Origin: Dicyema japonicum
Lineage: Eukaryota; Dicyemida; Rhombozoa; Dicyemidae
Direction: 5' to 3'
Assembly: GCA_011109175.1 (NCBI GenBank)
Contig: RDEW01000053.1
Coordinates: forward strand, 248,001-312,000
Length of the DNA stretch: 64,000 nt
Positions within the stretch are counted from its first letter, which is position 1. Each line of letters starts with the position of its first letter. The translations under genes and the position numbers were made by a program. This document shows positions 11,400-22,619 of this stretch, piece by piece. Below the pieces are notes generated by a model. That model saw only the letters and a program-made list of their open reading frames with translations. It had not been told where the DNA came from and ran no database searches.

Positions 11400-12560
11400 G
11401 GCAAGATTAGAACACGTGGCACATGTGATATTCCTTTATATCTTATTTCATACTGGTGTAGTTTGGTGAGACGGAAAGGAATCAGGTGTCCCTTAGTACT
11501 CGATCACGGAATTAACACCTTTATGGGGTACTTCACTGTCGTATTACATAAGAGAGAAGCATCCTCATCCACCAAATTCCCAGAAGTCTTCGTATTATTT
11601 CTATCAGCCGATAATAATACAGACTATAACCATAGCTCAAGCCAAATCATCAGTTTCCTCATTCTGGGGATTCAAACTCATCCTTTGGTACATAGTCCAG
11701 TCCACATGCGAAGAGATCAAGAATGGAGTGGCCACGTGCAACATCTCTTAAGTCTTCAAGATGTTCTCCACATTTCATTTTTCTTTTGACGTACTTGAGA
11801 TCAGCAATAAGTATCCCAGCGTCCACAGAAATGTGTCTGTCTCAACAAAGTACTCATCGCTATATAAGCCGGGGAATCCATGTCCACTATGTCCAAAGAG
11901 CCTCCACCTCAAATCACTGATCTCGAGACTCAAAGGAAGCAAACATTGTACAAAGCATTCTTGTCTGTTTTCATTGACCAATTCAGTCCTGAAAATGTCC
12001 TGAGCTGCCTTTGATGAAACAAGTCTGTTAGACACCACCACCCTCTTCTCGAGATTGCGACTTGTCGGTGGCAGTCTAAATCATCTGGAACGGCATGACT
12101 CATCCGTAATTTGTCCCCAAGTAATTCCCATCGGGTCTTGGCAATAATTGTATCCAAGTGCTCGGATTTGTATCCCAGGTCACCAAGCAAAGACCTGACC
12201 TTTTTAGATCTCCTCCACATCTCATCGGTAAGTTTGCTTTCTCGTTTGATTGTAATAAGGTAGGTTTTTTCATTTATCTTCAGGAACCATCTCCAGGAGC
12301 ATGATTAAGAGCAATCCTGATATCATTGAGAAGTAGGACCAATTTTAGCTCTAAGTGAGGGGTGAGTATTTTAGAAGTTCTCCGTTTATACCGTCGATAC
12401 CGGACATTTTCCGTTATTCAGTTTTTGCAAAGCCGTTTGTATCTTAGTTAGAGTTATAGGGATGTTTAAAAATCTCGGGTCTCAGACTAACTGATGTATC
12501 TCCTCAAAGTCGGCTATTTTTTCTGCCATCTCCTTTTTGTCAAACATTTTTCTTCATTAA
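11400..12560 (-). mobile_element. Decayed LINE-type reverse transcriptase
   Basis: On the minus strand the linker and first RT block are recognisable near 12540-12350: ALQKLNNGK followed, one frame over, by GIDGINGELLKY. A C-terminal region at 12220-11900 reads IIAKTRWELLGDKLRMSHA and later DLRWRLFGHSGH, like the RW-x-L-x-GH-x-LRM block of RTE- or NeSL-type LINEs. The palm with its catalytic aspartates is missing between these parts. At the low end an open frame (KCGEHLEDLRDVARGHS, 11760-11660) continues the same orientation; its origin is unclear. Confidence 0.5.
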
Positions 12561-12585
12561 AAATTGTTAGAGGCGTTTTCCGTCA

Positions 12586-13640
12586 TTAATTGTAATACCG
12601 ATGCCCTGTCACTGACACTCCAGCACTTTTGAATCGAGGTCGCATATCGTCATTGGACCGTGGTGTCCATTCATCCTCGCAAATGCGGAGAAATCCGGAA
12701 CCACATCTACGAGTTCTAGATTCCGTCAGCAGGGGAAGTATTTCTGTTTCACATTGTGGTCCCAGCATACGTGTTGTTTTCCTTTACAGTAAGTTTAGTT
12801 TTTGGATAGTGGCCTCTGATAGCGCGAATCTCCACGCAGCAGAGACATATTCCACAGCCGGCGCAATTGTCTGGCGGTATATGGTTCAGATTGCTTTATT
12901 CATATTCGCTGGGGTCTTCTGGATGAGGACATTCAATTTCTGTAGTCCTTTGGTGATGACTTGTTTGGCATGCTAGGTAAAAGTGAGCAGCCTGTCGTAT
13001 GTCACTCCCAGGATTGAGGGGTTTCTTGTGACAGGTATCCGAGTATGTCCGATGAAGATTTCTGGTTCTTCTTTGGACTGACGGTCGGAGGTGAATAGAG
13101 TGCATGTTGATTTTGGATCTAATACCGAGAGACAGTTAGCTATCAACCAATCGTGGATACAATCCACTTTCTTCTGTGCGAGTGAGACTGCTTCTGATGT
13201 TGAACTGCTTCTTGTTGCAATGATGATATCGTCAGCATAAGAAAGCGTCAGCATGACCCTCCTACGTCTTCCAGATCAAAAAATTGGCCAACCATAGCAT
13301 CAAGTTGGGCGAATTTTTGAATCAAAGATTTTTCCAATTAAATGTTTCCTCGGTCAAACGCCTTGTTGATGTCAATCGAGACCATTGTTGTCCGCATGTT
13401 TTTGGGGCAGCGTTGAAACCATCCCCAATGAACTGCGAAAGCGTTGATAATAAAGTCGTGGTTGATCTTTTCAGAACGGAATCCGTGTTGGAAATTCGGT
13501 TCAGTTAGGGAAGGAGTAATTTCAGATAAGATCAGTGTTTCCAACACTAATGATATAGTAGAGGTCAATGAGATTGGTCTGTATGAACTGGGATCTCCTT
13601 TTGATTTTCCGGCCTTATGAATTGGAATGATGAGCGAATT
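12586..13640 (-). mobile_element. LINE (Jockey/CR1-like), RT with intact YADD
   Basis: Minus-strand RT in three frames. EPNFQHGFRSEKINHDF and MVSIDINKAFDRG lie near 13500-13360. The catalytic box LSYADDIIIATR lies near 13245-13210. The thumb reads IPVTRNPSILGVTYDRLLTF near 13040-12975. The C-terminus follows to about 12590. The same family is recognisable at 27113-27410 and 62939-63250. Stops and shifts show it is inactive. Confidence 0.8.
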
Positions 13641-13654
13641 CTTCCATGTTTTGG

Positions 13655-13850
13655 GGATAATTACATATTATTTAATAATCCCGAAAAGGGAACACCAAGA
13701 AAGAAGGGGTAAACCAACTAATTAAGTGATCCCGGTACACCGAAAAATGTTAGCGTGGCGTCATGTGGTTCACCTTTTATGGTGGCGCTCAATGTCGAAT
13801 TTCACCAAAAAAAACGATTTTCTCTTTTCCATCCAGACTCCTCGTATGCC
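13655..13850. repeat. LINE/SINE 3' end (minus) next to SINE-like segment (plus)
   Basis: The reverse complement of 13664-13745 carries the shared ending TTAATTAGTTGGTTTAC, then a TCGGGATTATTAAATAA tail, as at 27430-27510. Directly beyond, 13752-13850 on the plus strand matches the interior of the 310-bp SINE-like family (GTGGCGTCATGTGGTTCACC then GGTGGCGCTCA), diverged and truncated. The two fragments face away from each other. Confidence 0.55.
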
Positions 13851-13982
13851 TGGATGGTACACCTCAACTGGAATTACATTTTATGCTCCATTTTAATCGG
13901 CAAAATTAGGATTATTAGTAAATTATTTACTAAAAACATTAAACAGAAATTTTTAATTTAAATTTAAACTAAAGTTCTTTGT

Positions 13983-15915
13983 ATGCCTCATTTTTACGAC
14001 GATATCGACCTCACAGATAAAATCCTCAAAAAGGCTTGGAAGTACAAATTTATATTTAAAACTAAGAAAGCATAAGCATCAAATAAAAGCCAGCGAAACA
14101 ACCGAGCAGAAACGCCTCCGGAGACTCTCAAGAAAGAATTCAAACAAAAATACCGCCAAATGCGGACAAAAGTACCCGTAAACATTGAATTTCAGTCTCA
14201 TGCCCCCCACAGCATGGCCCAACCCTTCGTCTGGCACAAGAAACTTGAAAAGGAGGGAAAACTGCACCTTTCCCGGAAACAACTGGAGAAGGAACAGTCC
14301 GAGAAAATGGTCCACATTGCGGTTTCCGTGGCTTTTTTACTCCTAGAGAGAATTAGAAGAGTACAAAATGGCCAAGGCAGCCCGGAACCGACAGCACACA
14401 GAACGAAACAATACATTTGTAAGTCCGGGACTAACCTTAGGAATTGATCCAACGGAGAAAGACTCAGCCTACAACGTTGAGTGGGCTCAGAGCGACGAGA
14501 GGGTGTGGGACCGTTTAATTTGTAGTTCCAACTCGAGCAGGCCACTCTGAGGATGAAGCTCAGACTGGGGAACAACAGAGGTTTGTCTTTTGGGGGATCC
14601 CAGCCAAGCCTATTGACTTTCTGTGGAATTACGCGACCAGTCTCCACGATGGCTCCTCCTGTGGGGCTGTGAAGCTTAAACACCCTGTGGAATACTTCGA
14701 ATCGGTAGAAAACGAGGACTTGGAGGACCTCCTGTACGACATCCAGGTGATAAAGACTCTGGAGAGTGGTAATAACGCGGAATTTTGGGACGAAATTACT
14801 GTGTTGATTGAGGATCAATACTCCAGGAACCAAAAGGATCCCAATGACGGTAGGTCCCCATTTTTGAGGTCTCCCAGAGGAGAGTCGGTACAGGATGGAC
14901 GGAGGGGTCAGCTCGGAGACCATGGAGAAAGTGGGGTCCCTGATTGATGGGAAGACCGCAGATTGCTTGCGGACGATGCAGAAGTTCGCCTTAGAGAAGT
15001 TGAAGGGAGGCGAGGGAGTTGACATTGGTTTGAAGATTGCTTAGTTTAGGGTTCTGGGAGACCCTGTCGAGGAGATTGAGGGTGGCTATAGCACGTGCTT
15101 CATTGAATGAGAAGCACGAGTTCACCATGGCTAGTCATCCGAGTCTGATCGCGGAGAAGAAAGATTCCGTGATTGAGGTGGAGACTGAGTCCCTTGGGGA
15201 GAGCGAGGAGGAAGATAATGAATGGAAATACTCCCCTGTTTTGTTGGACGATGAAGAATTCGGGACCTGGCAGTGGATGAGGATGATGACGCTTTGAAAT
15301 TGGCGGGAGCGAGGCTGCAGGTTCAGAAAATGACGCAAATGCTGGTTTTCCGTGATTCCGTGAGTGTAGATGGACAAAGAACAAGAGTTTGAGTTAATAG
15401 CACGTGAGGGGATGAACAACGACGAGTCAGTGCTCGACACTCAAATAGATCTTGGGAGTCATAAGGCCCAATGGATGGGTAAGTACAAACCACGGAAGCC
15501 GAGGTTCTTCAACCGTGTTTTGATGGGGTTTGAGTGGAACCGGTACAACCAGACTCACTATGATCCTGATAATCCCCGCCTAAGGTGGTGCAGGGGTACA
15601 AATTTAACGTAAGGGTGAGTGAGGTAATGGTAGATATATTATCCTGATTTGATCGACAAGACCAAGCCCCCTACGTTCACTCTGGTTTAGATGGGCTTTA
15701 TTGGTAGAATACGGTGGAGGATGAGGATTCGTTTATTTTGCGGATTATAGCGGGTCCCCCTTATGAAGTAAGTGAGTTGCTAATGAAAGGATATTGCCTT
15801 TAAGATTGTAGACAGAGATTGGGAGTTGTCGTGGAAGTATGGATATAGATGTCAATTTCAAAATGACATTTTCCAGTTGTGGTTTAATCTGAGGAAAGAG
15901 CGATATCGACGATAA
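13983..15915 (+). CDS. CACTIN: Cactin (spliceosome-associated, Cactin_mid and C-terminal domain)
   Basis: Conserved cactin blocks appear in order: FVWHKKLEKEGKLHLSRKQL, AKPIDFLWNYATSL, EDLLYDIQVIKTLESG with NAEFWDEI, DIGFWETLSRRLRVAIARA, KYKPRKPRFFNRVLMGFEWN, YNQTHYDPDNP, IYYPDLIDKTKPPTFTL, and the ending AGPPYEDIAFKIV to KERYRR. Introns: 14042-14066, 14172-14195, 14322-14346, 14419-14440, 14581-14603, 14850-14877, 15028-15049, 15345-15369, 15609-15633, 15685-15707, 15768-15789 (22-28 nt). Cactin acts in the nucleus in pre-mRNA splicing and in NF-kB control in flies. The frame is broken by single missing bases at GGG 15262-15264 and CCCC 15574-15577, and is unclear near 14110-14160 and 14441-14560. 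Start ATG 13983 opens a short acidic N-terminus and is tentative. Either base-call errors or a young pseudogene explains the breaks. Confidence 0.9.
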
Positions 15916-16012
15916 TTATTATTTCTTTTAATGTTTGTAATATTATTATGTTCCTATTTGAGATTTTTGGTTATTTGACTTACTGCTTTGTTTTTGAGGC
16001 GGTATATTTTGC

Positions 16013-16325
16013 CCGCGTGGCACCATGTGCTGCTTCGTGGATAATTGGTTCAAGTTTCTATTTTGTTCGTCTGTTCCTCCTCTCTCTTCCTATTAGAGTG
16101 GCGTCATGTGATCCACCTGTCTAGGTGGCGCCCAGTGCCAGGCACGAAAAAGGATCGTTTGCTTTCCCCCACTCCACTAGAGGGGTTTCCACAACTGCAT
16201 GTAATGGACGTCTTATCTTTTATGCTGATTCCGGATGGACTCTCTGTAGAAGTGTAAACTGGATACACTTAATTAGTTGTTTACTTTAACTTCTTTCTCG
16301 GTGTATCCGGGTTAATAAATAATAG
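16013..16325 (+). repeat. SINE-like repeat, copy 1 (about 310 bp)
   Basis: One of three well-matched copies (also 26795-27120 and 28231-28560). Shared landmarks in order: GTGGCGTCATGTGATCCACC, GCCCAGTGCC, CCCACTCCACT, GGGGTTTCCACAACTGCATG, GATTCCGGATGGA, and the end TTAATTAGTTG...TTCGGTGTATCCGGGTTAATAAATAA. No protein-coding capacity. The 3' 60 bases match the 3' end of LINE copies in this window, which is how LINE-dependent SINEs are built. No pol III box was recognised. Confidence 0.75.
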
Positions 16326-16489
16326 TGGTTAGTGCTGGTTGCTCTGGGTTCTGGTTTCATCAAATCCTAGGAGGCATCTGATGATCTACTTGTCTTAAGA
16401 GACATTCCTGGGCGGTATCCAAGAAGGATCTATCTCTTCCCTACTCCAGTGAAAAGCGGATATGGATGGACGTGATCCTCGTACAGGAT
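16326..16489 (+). repeat. Diverged SINE-like segment
   Basis: Between 16385 and 16480 the order GTGATCTACTTGTCTTAAG..., AAGGATCTATC, TTCCCTACTCCAGTG parallels the middle of the 310-bp repeat just upstream, but with many differences. It may be an older copy against which the younger one sits head to tail. Confidence 0.35.
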
Positions 16490-16490
16490 N
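16490..16490. other. Single ambiguous base (N)
   Basis: The only N in the window. It falls exactly where a SINE-like segment meets the interior of a pogo-like element whose left end is missing, so it may mark a joined or polished assembly gap. Confidence 0.9.
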
Positions 16491-17049
16491 AAAAATTCGA
16501 ATTTTTTGATGAGTTAGCAAAATTTTACAAAGTTTCCTAACTAAAAGGCTTCAATAACTCGAAACTTCATAATCCGAATCTGAAGGACATTTATTAAAAA
16601 TTGTTTAAAAAAGCCTGAGGAAATTAACTGTCTTGATTAATTTGCTAATGTAAATATAATGCAAGATCCTGTTTTGAATGAGTACAAAAGAACTGAACTT
16701 GCTAATGAATAAGAAATAACTCGAACAGAAGTGCTCAAGAAAAACGAAATCGTCATTCTTTGTGAATGTCGACGAGAAATCTAGATTGAGAGATTATTTT
16801 TATTTTTTTCTTTTTACTATTAAAAATTTATTAACAATAAAATATTATTTATTAACTATGGGGGAGAGCGGCTGCTGACATAACGGAGTAAGCGTTACCG
16901 CGAACAACTGCGATACCAATTCTTTGCCTCAGCGAGAGATTATTATCTATGAAAACATAAATATCACTACAATTAATTTAATATATTTATTCCTTCACAG
17001 ACCGAAAGTCATCCAAATTTTTTTTGTTCGGATTAATGAGGGTTTACTG
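16491..17049. mobile_element. Pogo/Tigger-like DNA element, left end missing
   Basis: The right terminus, read in reverse complement from 17049, is CAGTAAACCCTCATTAATCC, followed outside by TA, as for TA-inserting Tc1/mariner-pogo elements. The same terminus occurs at 26744 and, as a variant, at 54300. The left part (16491-16610) matches the interior of the 54300 and 46000 copies (TTCGAATTTTTTGATGAGT, CTTCAATAA). No transposase frame survives. Confidence 0.6.
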
Positions 17050-17264
17050 TATTATATCTTTTAGGCTGTAAGCAATTAGCCCAAAAATGTGGTTACAACG
17101 AAAAGTTCTACGAAACTCATAAATTCCCATATCGATAATATTACTTCCCAGAGAACCACTAAATCTTTCTCAACGTCCTTATTATTAGAATTTGTATAAA
17201 CTGTGAGGGTCTATGATTAGTTTCGAACATGTCACATGGGTGGCTTAAAGCCTATGGGCAGATC

Positions 17265-17291
17265 GTTTTTTTACGTGTTTCCATGGTAACC
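17265..17291 (+). repeat. Left arm of a 23-bp inverted repeat (partner 19034-19058)
   Basis: TTTTTACGTGTTTCCATGG followed by TAAC here is repeated as its reverse complement at 19034-19058. The pair encloses 1.75 kb holding a tRNA-derived SINE and a LINE fragment. It could be the terminal repeat of a DNA transposon; no transposase or target duplication was identified. Confidence 0.5.
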
Positions 17292-17766
17292 AGAGATATA
17301 CTACATAATATGACTTTCTTGTAACTCTTATAAGAAATACATTTTATTAATTCATTAATTTTTTAATACATTTAACTAATTCATTACAAAAGAGTAAACA
17401 CTTATATGATTTAATTTAGAATTTTCGTAAAAGAAACACATAAAAATTGGTTATTCTCTGGACTGTGATTCCGAGATGGAAACCCGTGCCAGATCCATCC
17501 ATCTGATCTCACACGGAGGCATCAATAAAATCGAATTTCTCTGCTGTCGGATCTATTTTATAGTAAAGAGTTCTGTAATAATAAAGGTTACGAATGAATG
17601 CGAGGTTTGTAAGTTTTCGTTTCCTCTTAAAGTTATCTTTTTTTCAAATAACTGCTTAGATTGTTGACGAGAACATTCGTGTTTTTGCGTCTGCTCCAAA
17701 TGAGCGTTTTCAGATTGATCTAATCGATAAAGGATATAATATAAATAATAAAACCTTTTCAAGAAA

Positions 17767-18056
17767 GCCATAGTATTTATAGCTCCGCATAGGCAGGACA
17801 CACACTTTATTTAAGTAAAAAACAGTTTAATTTTAACTAATCGTAGAACCAAGGAATGATCTTCACTTCTTTTTTCTTTTTTCTTGTGTGAGTGTCCTTT
17901 CTAGACAATCCAGTTCCGATGACGGGGTCACTCGTCAAACCCTTGATGCGTGAAACCTTCCACCAGGTGAACAGCAGCGAAATTCTTACCCGTAGCCTAA
18001 GCCACTTAAGCCCGACACCTAACCACTATGCCACCCGGCTACCGCTAGCCGATTCA
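17767..18056 (-). repeat. tRNA-derived SINE, longest copy
   Basis: Read on the minus strand, a tRNA-like head begins near 18056: GTAGCCGGGTGGCATAGTGG carries a good pol III A box (TGGCATAGTGG). The body follows: TGACGAGTGAC, GGAACTGGATTGTCTAG, AGTGAAGATCATTCCTTGG. It continues to CCTATGCGGAGCTATAAATA near 17770. Related copies: 36322-36530 (plus), 51499-51711 (minus), 19225-19345 (minus, partial) and 37725-37800 (minus, partial). Confidence 0.65.
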
Positions 18057-18289
18057 GAAATAGTTGAAACGTCATTAATTCTTGTCACTGATTCTATAAT
18101 TAAGTCTTAATGTACCGTTCGAATGGCGTCTCATTTTATAGAGTGCATTGTCTCATTTTATTTAACATCGGCCTTGAAAAAGCGAAACTAACGTAGATAT
18201 ATATAACCCGCATAAATGGATCCTATTTGTAATTGATGTATATAGTTGGTAATAAAATTATAAAGAAAAAGAAGCAAATCAACATCGTC

Positions 18290-18905
18290 TGGCTTGTTTG
18301 GTGTCAGCTTCAAGTGGAAAAACTGGAGCATGTCTTAGTGCAATACCTTGGCCAAACCTCGAGACCTTTTTGGACGACGATTCTTTGAGGATTGGAATCA
18401 GACAAAGGCTAGGATTAGACGTTTGCAAGAGCACCGATGCCGATGCGGGAAAACAGTCGATGCCAAGGGATTGCACCCATTGTCCTGCAGAAGAAGCGCC
18501 GGAATGGGACCAGGTCATGCTGCTTTGAACGATGTGATCGTCAGAGCTCTGAAAGCTACAGACTTCCAAGCACAGCTTGAATTAGTGGGTCTTGATCGAG
18601 GAGAAGAAAAGAGACCCTGTTTCCCTTCACGTCTGGAAGATCTATGTTCTGGGACGCAACTTGTGTAGACACGTTCTCAAGCACGAATATTTTCAAATCG
18701 ATTCAGACACCTGGGGCAGCTGTTTCGACTGCGGAGAACCTAAAAATCAAGAAATATTCTTGCCTCGGGGATCGCTATCGATTTACTCCTGTTGCGACCG
18801 AATCATCGGGAGTCGTTGGTCTAATGACGTCTGAGTTCTTGCGAGAACTCGGAGGAATGCTTGCCAGAAAGAAAGGGATCAACGAGAAGTGTAATGGCTA
18901 AGACA
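18290..18905 (+). mobile_element. C-terminal part of LINE polyprotein with Cys-rich CRCG domain
   Basis: Across frames the plus strand reads HRCRCGKTVDAKGLHPLSC, then MGPGHAALNDVIVRALKA, then VWDATCVDTFSS-like residues, and YRFTPVATESSGVVG with a final FLRELGGMLARKK. This order is the C-terminal domain found after the RT in a group of animal non-LTR polyproteins. Frameshifts make it a pseudogene. Sister copies lie at 46314-47265, 32440-33065 and 63690-63960; N-terminal pieces lie at 33095, 56840 and 60285 (minus). Confidence 0.75.
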
Positions 18906-19033
18906 AAAGATTCGGAATGCCTATACTCCGAGGAACTTGTTCGCAATCCACGCAGCAGGCATCTTCAACTGACATTTGTTTAATTGTTAAAATTTATTTT
19001 GATTAAAAAAAATTTAATAAATTCTTTGTAAAA

Positions 19034-19058
19034 TCTACCAAATTGATATCTTGTTACC
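19034..19058 (-). repeat. Right arm of inverted repeat (partner 17265-17291)
   Basis: Reverse complement of the left arm: GTTACCATGGAAACACGTAA with AAA. See the left arm for what the pair encloses. Confidence 0.5.
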
Positions 19059-19224
19059 ATGGAAACACGTAAAAAGCAGGATGCACATTGGCATCAAGCC
19101 AATCTTATAAAAATTGTTTTTAACGGGTCCTATGGGTAAGTAAAACATTATACCAGGGTCCTCGATATCTTTAGGTAAAAAAGTCATCTTTTTAAATAAT
19201 CTAAAAATAGATTTTAAGGGTACT

Positions 19225-19345
19225 TACCACTTACCATGGATGTATGTCTTATATAGATGATCCGGTTCTCATTGAAATGTTCACTGATAACGGCGTCACT
19301 CATAAAGTCGAAGTATATTTATGCATGGAACTTTCAGTAATGAGA
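19225..19345 (-). repeat. Partial tRNA-derived SINE
   Basis: The segment TATAGATGATCCGGTTCTC followed by ACGGCGTCACTCATAAAG is the reverse complement of the SINE body at 36400-36450 (TGACGCCGTC, GGAACCGGATCGTCTATATA). The tRNA-like head is missing. Confidence 0.5.
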
Positions 19346-19383
19346 GGGGTTTTAGGTCCTTTCTCAACTAGAACAATTAGTTA

Positions 19384-19700
19384 TTGACAGACAATCACAC
19401 ACTCGGACAACTTTCAGACCTGGGCACTCCAAAACATCTCCTGACCTCACATTATGTTCTCCATCACTATCTTCGGCGATATCCTGGAGAATTGTATATG
19501 ACCTACAAACAACGAATTACAAACGTGCGAAATGGGATTCATTCAGAGAAAAAGAAAATTTTTTATCTGAATTTTCCGAAAGAATTTCAAATCGCTTGAC
19601 GCCGCAGTTAAATTTTTTAATGATATCATCCTCAGTGCCGACAAGAAATACATTCCAAGAGGACTCATTGCAGACTATAATCCCAATTTCTCTAAGGACC
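19384..19700 (+). mobile_element. LINE linker fragment between endonuclease and RT
   Basis: The plus frame RYPGELYMTYKQRITNVR is followed, after a frame change at 19590, by LDAAVKFFNDIILSADKKYI and PRGLIADYNPNF. The F-x-x-x-I-x-x-A-x-K-x-IPRG-x-x-x-x-Y-x-P block is typical of the segment that precedes LINE reverse transcriptases. Only this piece survives. Confidence 0.5.
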
Positions 19701-22615
19701 CTTTTATAATATTCAACTTACCTATAGGACCCCGTAAATTAATTTTTATTAAATTTAAAAAAGATGACTTTTTTACTTTAAGATGTCGAGGACTTTGTAC
19801 AATATCTCGTGATGTTTCTTGAACTTCTCCAAAACCTGAAAAAAATTAATTGGAGGCCATTTTGAATGGGAACCATTTTATAATGTGAATTTTTTACTTT
19901 GTTCACAAAAATCACCCTAATATAACAGTCATACAAATATATTCTTATTGTGGTCGAGACAACGAAGGAATAAGTGGATAATCGCTTCGTTTCCTAAAGA
20001 AACTTGGACGCTTAGTTAAACTAAAAAGCACATGAGACCCGCTGGCTTCTTCAGTCGATCTCTGTAGTAATCGTGAGAGGCAACGCAACGTCGATAATAT
20101 CGGCGGAGACCACTTTGGATTGTTGTGTTAATTAATTATTAATTGTTAGTTAGCTATTGTTAGTAAGTCAACTAACTAACATTCACAACAACGAGAAAGT
20201 TAATCAATCGACGTCGCTTCTGCCGCACCCCGGATAAACTTTGCAGTCAGACGTTTACACACTTTTCTTGAGATTGCGATTTTTCGGATGTCGTCTAAGT
20301 CATAAGATTTTCCAGTCATATTTTCCATTTTTAGGTCGTTATTTAAAGTCAGTAGATATTAACAGATATTAACGCAGTCTTCTATTCCTTTAGATACTTA
20401 CCTTGACTGTGACCAAATCTTTGATTGTTCAACTACATATTTTAATTCATCTTACAATATATTTAGTAGCCTGATGGAATCTATTCTATTTGATTGGCAG
20501 GGTTTTCATTGGACTTTTGGTTTCTATTTCTAACGCCTAAAAGTTTTTGTGTACTGTTGAATACAGGTCGAGCAGTATGATGGAATTATCAGAAGCCTTA
20601 TCGAATAAGTTTAACTGTGATTCCAATCAAGCAGACTCACCTGTGGCTCTATCTATTCCAATCTGCACTTCGGGATAGACCGCATACATTAGATGTGCGA
20701 TATGTTATGTACAGTCAACATCTCTCACCAAACCAAATAGTCATAGCAATGTATATATATTTAATATTAAGATTTTTGACTTCTTTGAAAGTTATTGAAC
20801 TACACCATTCCCGATGCATTGTCCTCGTTATAATTTTGCTAAAGTCATTTGGATTATCGTCACATTGTGCTTCCCTCCTGTTCACTATTTATTAATTATT
20901 TTCATCATTAAATTTATTTTAGAAACCAATTGAGAACAGGAGTTAATTATTCCAACATGGAAGTTAGCTCTATGATTGCTTGTATATCTTCACCAAAGAA
21001 TACAAATTTGTTTTTAATCAATAACTCAATTTTGAATAACAAATTAATCAAATAATTTGATAAGTTTTTAAATTATATATGTTGACAGTCCATAACTGGA
21101 GTTGAAAAATATTCAGGTATCATTTATATAGCAAAACTATTAAATATTACAATTTGAATGGGTTTTGAATCTAAAATTGTTACTCGTGATAGTTTTTGAT
21201 AATTTGGAAAATAGATGAAACCATTTAATAATTGCAATAACTGATTTTATAGATATACAAATTAACTAACCTCTTAGCACAATTCTGTGTTTTAACAAGT
21301 TAGCCGATTGTTTCGACACACTCCACAGTGCTAGTGGTATGTACTACAGACGAATCTACAGAAATCGGTCGGATAAATGTGTCTACCAGCACTTGTTATG
21401 TCCTCTTTTCTACATCTTGTTTTCAAAATACTTATATCCAGTCACTACGCTGTCACTTTTTTCATTATGTTAATAATATACATTTTAAATGTAAAAATAT
21501 ACATTTTTAGGCGTCAGAATTAATCGTAGATGTATCACTTAAAGTAAGTCACCAGTTTACAATCTTTGAACAGTTCACTAATAACTAATCTCATAATTAT
21601 TAAAATAAATTTGTTTTATTTTCTTTAAAAAATACGTCATTATAATAAAATCATGATTATTTTAAATAATGCTTCATGTAAAAAATTCAAGTTATTTAAC
21701 GTCCGCGTAGTCGTATGGTCAAACATAATAACAACAGAAGTTGGTAAAATTTATAAATTTGCTATTCTTAAAAAATCCAGTTCACTACGCCATCATTTTT
21801 TCATTATGTTAAAATTTTGTTGATAATTTACATTTTTTATGTTGATGTTAGAAACTAATCAGCAAGAGTTTCTATTATGGGATTTTAGCCTTCGCCGACA
21901 AAATTAATATCGTCTGCGTGTATTATTTCTGTTCATTTGACTTTTATTCAGAAGTCTTTTAACCCCATTTTTACAAAAGATCAGAGTCTTCTCGAGGGAT
22001 GCCACAAGATAATTCAAAGTATTGAGATTTCGAGTCACCAATATCCATTCCTTCCAAATGCTAATCCAAAGAGAATATTCTCCATATCTTGCTCTGGGAA
22101 CGAAGTTGAGAATCCTTGAGGCAGGAAAAAACTAATCAGATTTATTATTAATTTGATCAACAGACTAAAATAAATTGTATTATAACAGCATTATTTGCCA
22201 GCATTCTTTTGTGCTCTTTGTAGTCTAGCACGATTTGCATAGGTTTCCGTGAAGCATTTGGGAGTCTTAACATACTTAATACGACCTTGTGATCGCTATT
22301 TGTCAATGTTCTAAAAGGGAGTTCATTAGTAGCCTTTTGAGAGTATGTTTACATATAATATAATCGATTTGGGTAAAAATACCTATTTTCTCTCCTTTTT
22401 ATTTTAGGTCATACATAAGTCTATCAGACAGTTTCCAGGTGAATTGGAAAAACCACTTCCGTAGTTTCAAATGCTGTTTTAACTACTACGTATAATTCCT
22501 GTTTTGGAATTCTATTCTCTTTTACAAAACATAGTCTCCGGAACAGTGCTAAGAGTATATTTCGGATAGAATCGAAAAAAAATCATTAAGCTCATCTATT
22601 GAAATTATCACTCTT
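19701..22615. other. AT-rich stretch without an identified gene
   Basis: Nearly 3 kb of AT-rich DNA. Short frames exist (20617-20895 and 21937-22119, plus) but carry no recognisable motif and could not be extended with short introns. Short direct repeats occur, such as TTAGTTAGCTATTGTTAG near 20145. Small spliced genes could hide here, since exons in this genome are often under 60 codons. Confidence 0.4.
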
Positions 22616-22619
22616 CATG

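Noticed and set aside
14198-15025. 275-codon minus-strand frame, among the longest in the window
   Set aside because: It lies antisense to the cactin exons. The plus strand encodes conserved cactin blocks interrupted by short introns, and the minus translation has no motif. It is a shadow.
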